NCBI GenBank assembly: GCA_003485015.1
Contig: DNCN01000103.1
Span: 1-9,596, forward strand
Source of the DNA: a bacterium
Lineage (GTDB): Bacteria > UBA9089
Direction of reading: 5' to 3'
Length of the DNA: 9,596 nucleotides
The translations under genes and the position numbers were made by a program. Position 1 is the first letter of the stretch; every line of letters begins with the position of its first letter. Positions 6,304-9,596 of this stretch are shown here, in pieces. The notes below the pieces were generated by a model, which had not been told where the DNA came from, made no database searches, and saw nothing but the letters and a program-made list of their open reading frames with translations.

Positions 6304-7197
6304 TTGAAGGTCTTTCCGGATAGGGCAGTAAGAAGAAGGATTTTGTTATCAGTTGGTTTTTGTGGAGGAGTAATCTTAATCCTATCCTCTCTTTATTGTT
6401 CCGGGAAGGAGAAGAAGATGAACACTGAGGCAAAGGAAAGAGAGGCTTATTCGAATATCGAGGACGACTCAGATTGGAAGAAGCTTCCGCCCCCACGTCC
6501 AGGGGAATGGCTTGCCGTCTTCCATGAGGAAGGCCAGACTCTTGAGGAATACAAGAAGGAAGTGAAGAACCTTAGAACAGAACAGAGAACAACCATCTAC
6601 ATCCAACCCCTTGGAGTAGTAAATGAAAAGGTCTGTAGGGACATGCGTGAATATGCTGAACTATTCTTTTCTGTTCCGGCCGTCCTCAACGAGCCTCTAC
6701 CCGTTCCTCAGGGTTGTTATAACGAACAAAAGAGGCAATTTGACGCCGTAAAGATCCTCAAGTGGCTGTTTGACAAGAGGCCAGAGGATGCCCTAGCCTA
6801 TGTAGCCGTAATGGAAAGAGACTTGTATGTTGAAAATTTGAACTTTGTTTTTGGGATAGGTAGTTTCAACGAAAGGGTTGGGGTCTATTCCATAATAAGA
6901 TTTAGGAGCGCCTACCCAACCCTTATCAGGCGGGCGATGGCCACGCTGACCCATGAGATAGGACATATCCTCTCGATGGAACATTGTATCTTCTATGAGT
7001 GCTTGATGTGTGGTTCAAACTCCTTGGCCGAGTCTGATAGACGACCGGTGCACCTCTGTCCAATCTGTTTATCAAAACTGGAGTGGAATCTCAAATTCGA
7101 TCGGAAGGAGCGTTATCAAAAACTCAGGGATTTTTATAAGAAAGTAGGTCTGAATCGAGAAGCAAATTTTGCTCACCGTCAATCCATTAGGAAGTAA
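6304..7197 (+). CDS. amzA: Membrane-anchored archaemetzincin-like zinc metalloprotease
   Basis: This is a 297-residue protein of the archaemetzincin (peptidase M54, AMZ) family, putative zinc-dependent aminopeptidases/proteases. The catalytic zinc site is HEIGH (residues 217-221) followed by the third histidine at 227 in HEIGHILSMEHC. A second, structural zinc site is formed by C228, C233, C252 and C255 (HC, x4, C, then CPIC), the AMZ hallmark. Upstream family-like blocks are PGEWLAVFHEEGQTLEEY (66-83), IYIQPLG (98-104), ERDLY (171-175) and NFVFG (180-184). Two features are unusual. Serine replaces the glycine normally found between the second and third histidines (S224). The N-terminus (RRRILL and a hydrophobic stretch, about 12-32) looks like a signal anchor, placing the catalytic domain outside the cytoplasm. 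C32 lies at the end of this stretch, but the preceding S-L-Y is a poor lipobox. SDRRP..LCPICL resembles animal AMZ1/AMZ2. It is followed 42 bp later by the HEAT-repeat gene on the same strand. The start is TTG, chosen for its ribosome binding site. Confidence 0.85.
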   Translation: MKVFPDRAVRRRILLSVGFCGGVILILSSLYCSGKEKKMNTEAKEREAYSNIEDDSDWKKLPPPRPGEWLAVFHEEGQTLEEYKKEVKNLRTEQRTTIYIQPLGVVNEKVCRDMREYAELFFSVPAVLNEPLPVPQGCYNEQKRQFDAVKILKWLFDKRPEDALAYVAVMERDLYVENLNFVFGIGSFNERVGVYSIIRFRSAYPTLIRRAMATLTHEIGHILSMEHCIFYECLMCGSNSLAESDRRPVHLCPICLSKLEWNLKFDRKERYQKLRDFYKKVGLNREANFAHRQSIRK

Positions 7198-7239
7198 AGA
7201 GACTTAGGAATGATATCCTCCCACCTCTAAGGATCCATT

Positions 7240-9234
7240 ATGGACGATGCACAGATAAGGACCCATCTGGTTGAAGTAATCCGGAAACTCTCAAATACCC
7301 TCAAGGGCGTCCGGATCTATCCTCTCACCCACCCAAAGACCGTTGAGGCCATCAAGGGATTATTGTCCGATCTCAACATTCTATTCAAGGAAGAGGAGAT
7401 GGTCAAAATAGGTGTATTCCAGGATGAGCTTCTTTATGAGGGGAAGCCCTTACCCGCCACTTCAGCCTCTCTGGATCTTGCCCGTGCCCTTTATATGAGA
7501 GGTATAACCGGCATCAATCTTTCAAAAGGAGTAAACCAAGAAGAGATTTCATCTTTACTTGAACTCCTTGCCCTAATCCCAAAAAAGGTGAGAGACGAAG
7601 GGGGACCAGTCTCCTTCTTTAACAAAAGAAGGACCTTGCACATTTCTCTTACGGAGGTTGATTATGGTGACCTATTGAAGGAGGAAGGAGAAGATCTGCC
7701 TTGGCTCGAGAAGAAATTGGTTTTAGCCAGATATCTATCTGGAGAGAGCCTTGGAGAAGAAGAGGTGGGTTTTCTTACAACTCAGCTCTTTAATGATCCC
7801 AGCTTAATAAGCAGAACCCTAGCCGAAGTAGTAAGAAGAAAAGGGATTGGAGTCCTCAAGAGAGGAGTCGAGATAGCTGAATTGAAGGAGGTATTCTCCA
7901 AGTTTAGCGATGAGGAGATTGCGAGGATAATGAATCTAGCCATTGAGATTGGTGATATTGAGGGCTTGGATGAAATCCTTGAGAAGATCATTCCGGGCGA
8001 AGAGAGACGGAAGAAGGTTGTTCAAATCATCAAGCATAACCTCTTAGCTGAGGCTGAGAGACCTGGGTTTGACATGAGATGGCGCTTGATGAAAAGGACA
8101 TTTGAGGAAGAGAGGTTCATCCCCAAAGTCTATGAAGAGACTCTCCATAGACTTGGACTTACCCTTCCCAAGACCCCCCTTGATAATGTATCCGATCTTA
8201 TAGCTGCATTCTCTCAAGAAAGCATCCAGGAGAGCGAGACAGAGCTCCTTCTTACCCTCTCTTCTTTCTCTGTGGACGAGGAGTATAAATCATTCATCTC
8301 AAAACTTAAAGAGAGAGCAATTGTCTACATCAGCAACAAAAATTATAAATTAGCCGCAGAGATCTTAGGAACCTTCTCCTCTGAGCTTGAAACCAAGAAA
8401 GATACCTTCTTAAAGGAATCCATTGAGGAGATCGGTTCTCAATCTACAATTGAGAGCCTGATCGAAGACATCCCGTCTTCTTCTAAAGAAATCCGAAATG
8501 AGATTGCTCAAACCCTTATCTTTTTTGGTGAGCAGTCTGGCCATCTTCTAATGGAGAGGTTATCAGTAGAGGGGAATGTCTTTGTCCGAAGGCATATCCT
8601 AAATATCCTGACCAAGATCGACCAGCCAGTTCTTTCTGAATTGAAGTCATGGCTTTCGGATGAACGCTGGTACGTTGTCCGCAATGCCGCTTATATTCTC
8701 TCTCGGAAGAAGGATAAGAAGATAATTCATTATCTCTCACCATTAATTTCACATAAAGATGATCGAGTTAAAAGGGAAGCAGTCTTTGGATTGGGGAGAC
8801 TTGGAGGTGAGGACGCCCTCGAACTTCTCATCAAGGTATTCCAATCTAAGAATAGATCGATAAGATACTATTCCATTATCTCGATGAGGAATTTAGGTGA
8901 TCCTCGAATCATCCCCCTCTTCATAGATCTCCTCAAAACTAAAGACCTTTTAAAGAGAAGGGCAAATGAGAAATTGGAGGCTATAAAAACTCTGGGGATG
9001 ATGAAGGCTGTCTCGGCTGTCCCAATACTCACTAAGATCCTCAAATCTAAAACCTGGTTCTTCGAAAAGGATGAAGATCCTCTCAGGCTATCAGCACTTG
9101 AGGCCTTGGCGGAGATAGGGACAAAAGAAGCCTTCGAGGCCATCACTTGGGCAAGTGAGCGGGGAAAAGGATCTTTCCGCAATAAATCTCTCGAGATACT
9201 CAAAAGATCACAAGGTCCGAAAGGTTTTGTCTAA
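7240..9234 (+). CDS. HEAT-repeat protein with N-terminal YPxxHP domain
   Basis: This is a 664-residue soluble-looking protein with no signal peptide or membrane segment. Residues 1 to about 105 form a compact alpha/beta domain marked by YPLTHP (27-32), LFKEEEMVKIGVF (48-60), DELLYEG (62-68) and LARALYMRGI (80-89). I have seen a similar domain N-terminal to HEAT or HD-type modules in bacteria, but I know no assigned function. Residues of about 105-410 are charged and mostly helical. From about 416 to 655 there are roughly six or seven HEAT-like repeats of about 30 residues, for example DERWYVVRNAAYILSRK (474-490), DDRVKREAVFGLGRLGG (507-523) and RSIRYYSIISMRNLGD. HEAT solenoids usually serve as protein-binding scaffolds, and no catalytic motif is visible. 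The ATG at 7240 is preceded by TAAGGA with six bases between. It sits between the protease gene and a gene sharing its N-terminal domain. Confidence 0.88.
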   Translation: MDDAQIRTHLVEVIRKLSNTLKGVRIYPLTHPKTVEAIKGLLSDLNILFKEEEMVKIGVFQDELLYEGKPLPATSASLDLARALYMRGITGINLSKGVNQEEISSLLELLALIPKKVRDEGGPVSFFNKRRTLHISLTEVDYGDLLKEEGEDLPWLEKKLVLARYLSGESLGEEEVGFLTTQLFNDPSLISRTLAEVVRRKGIGVLKRGVEIAELKEVFSKFSDEEIARIMNLAIEIGDIEGLDEILEKIIPGEERRKKVVQIIKHNLLAEAERPGFDMRWRLMKRTFEEERFIPKVYEETLHRLGLTLPKTPLDNVSDLIAAFSQESIQESETELLLTLSSFSVDEEYKSFISKLKERAIVYISNKNYKLAAEILGTFSSELETKKDTFLKESIEEIGSQSTIESLIEDIPSSSKEIRNEIAQTLIFFGEQSGHLLMERLSVEGNVFVRRHILNILTKIDQPVLSELKSWLSDERWYVVRNAAYILSRKKDKKIIHYLSPLISHKDDRVKREAVFGLGRLGGEDALELLIKVFQSKNRSIRYYSIISMRNLGDPRIIPLFIDLLKTKDLLKRRANEKLEAIKTLGMMKAVSAVPILTKILKSKTWFFEKDEDPLRLSALEALAEIGTKEAFEAITWASERGKGSFRNKSLEILKRSQGPKGFV

Positions 9235-9263
9235 TTATGAAGATGGATATTATTCGAAGTCAT

Positions 9264-9279
9264 GGATGGTATTCCATCC
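9264..9279 (+). other. Intercistronic hairpin after the HEAT-repeat gene
   Basis: GGATGG and CCATCC form a perfect six-base-pair stem with a TATT loop, 30 bases after the HEAT-gene stop and about 48 bases before the next start. No run of T follows, so it is not a standard intrinsic terminator. It could be an mRNA-processing or stability element, or chance. Confidence 0.35.
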
Positions 9280-9326
9280 CCAAGTTGACAATGAAGGTTT
9301 AGCTGTAGCAAGATAAGGGTAGAATT

Positions 9327-9596
9327 ATGTTAAGAGAGGAGAGTATCAAAAAGATAGATGAATTCCTTAAATATCTTGGGGGGGTCATCTCTGTCTATGA
9401 CCTCTATCCAGTTGGTCACCCAGTTATTAGGGCCAAGGCTGAGAAGGCCTACGTGGCTCTTAGAGATATCTTTAAGGAGATGAGAGATGTAAACCTCATC
9501 CTTGTTGGAGAGGATATGGTCTTTGAGAATGTTATCTTAGAGGCCTCCTCCTCTTTAACTAAATTGATCAGGGGTCTAAGCTCCTGTGGCATAGAA
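9327..9596 (+). CDS. Second YPxxHP-domain protein, 3' end outside the window
   Basis: This is an open frame of 90 codons that runs off the window without a stop. The ATG at 9327 has AAGGG (9315-9319) seven bases upstream. The visible part is one domain homologous to the N-terminus of the preceding HEAT-repeat protein. YPVGHP occupies residues 27-32 and FKE residues 49-51, the same positions as in that protein. GEDMVFEN and LIRGLSSCGI then align without gaps, with about one third identity by eye over residues 49-89. There is no signal peptide or membrane segment. The domain is uncharacterised as far as I know. The missing C-terminal part could be HEAT repeats, an HD/HD-GYP phosphohydrolase or something else, and the sequence here cannot decide. 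It lies 92 bp after the HEAT gene, probably in the same transcription unit. Confidence 0.78.
   Translation, partial: MLREESIKKIDEFLKYLGGVISVYDLYPVGHPVIRAKAEKAYVALRDIFKEMRDVNLILVGEDMVFENVILEASSSLTKLIRGLSSCGIE

Noticed and set aside
6304..6399. Lipoprotein signal with C32 of the protease as lipid-modified cysteine.
   Set aside because: The residues before the cysteine (S-L-Y) do not fit a lipobox, in particular Y at -1. A signal anchor is more likely.
9237..9302. 21-codon open frame starting ATG right after the HEAT-gene stop.
   Set aside because: It has no ribosome binding site of its own and contains the hairpin-forming repeat. Its amino-acid pattern is not family-like.

Overview
The window reads as chromosomal DNA from an uncultured or poorly studied bacterium. 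By eye it is moderately AT-rich, with AGA/AGG arginine codons, dense co-directional gene blocks and short spacers. The retraction-type pilus ATPases imply a type IV pilus and therefore probably a double-membrane cell. The YPxxHP/HEAT family is one I associate with Desulfobacterota-, Nitrospirota- and candidate-phylum-like genomes, but I cannot fix the phylum. I see no rRNA, tRNA, CRISPR array, insertion sequence or phage gene.

Layout. (1) Positions 161-1439, minus strand: a UbiE/MenG-like SAM methyltransferase followed by a Maf-family nucleotide pyrophosphatase. (2) Positions 1673-3350, plus strand: a DUF401 integral membrane protein, then a class II-type purE whose frame is broken inside a (GA)6 run. 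(3) Positions 3442-5810, minus strand: a two-gene operon of PilT-family ATPases. The first-transcribed one carries an extra GspE/MshE-like N-terminal module. The promoter is near-consensus and sits so close to the start codon that the mRNA should be leaderless. (4) Positions 5811-6303: a sparse gap with at most one doubtful small gene. (5) Positions 6304 to the end, plus strand: a membrane-anchored archaemetzincin-like zinc protease, a 664-residue HEAT-repeat protein, and the start of another protein. That last protein shares the HEAT protein's N-terminal domain, residue for residue in register.

How the genes relate. The two ATPases most likely power or modulate pilus retraction, but no other pilus gene is nearby. 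The Maf/methyltransferase and DUF401/purE pairs look like ordinary housekeeping or transport neighbours. The least described part is the right-hand run, with its anchored protease and paired YPxxHP-domain proteins. A shared function there is only a guess from co-orientation. The strongest direct observations are the purE frame break, the leaderless pilT promoter, the N-terminally anchored AMZ-type protease and the gap-free domain match between the last two genes.
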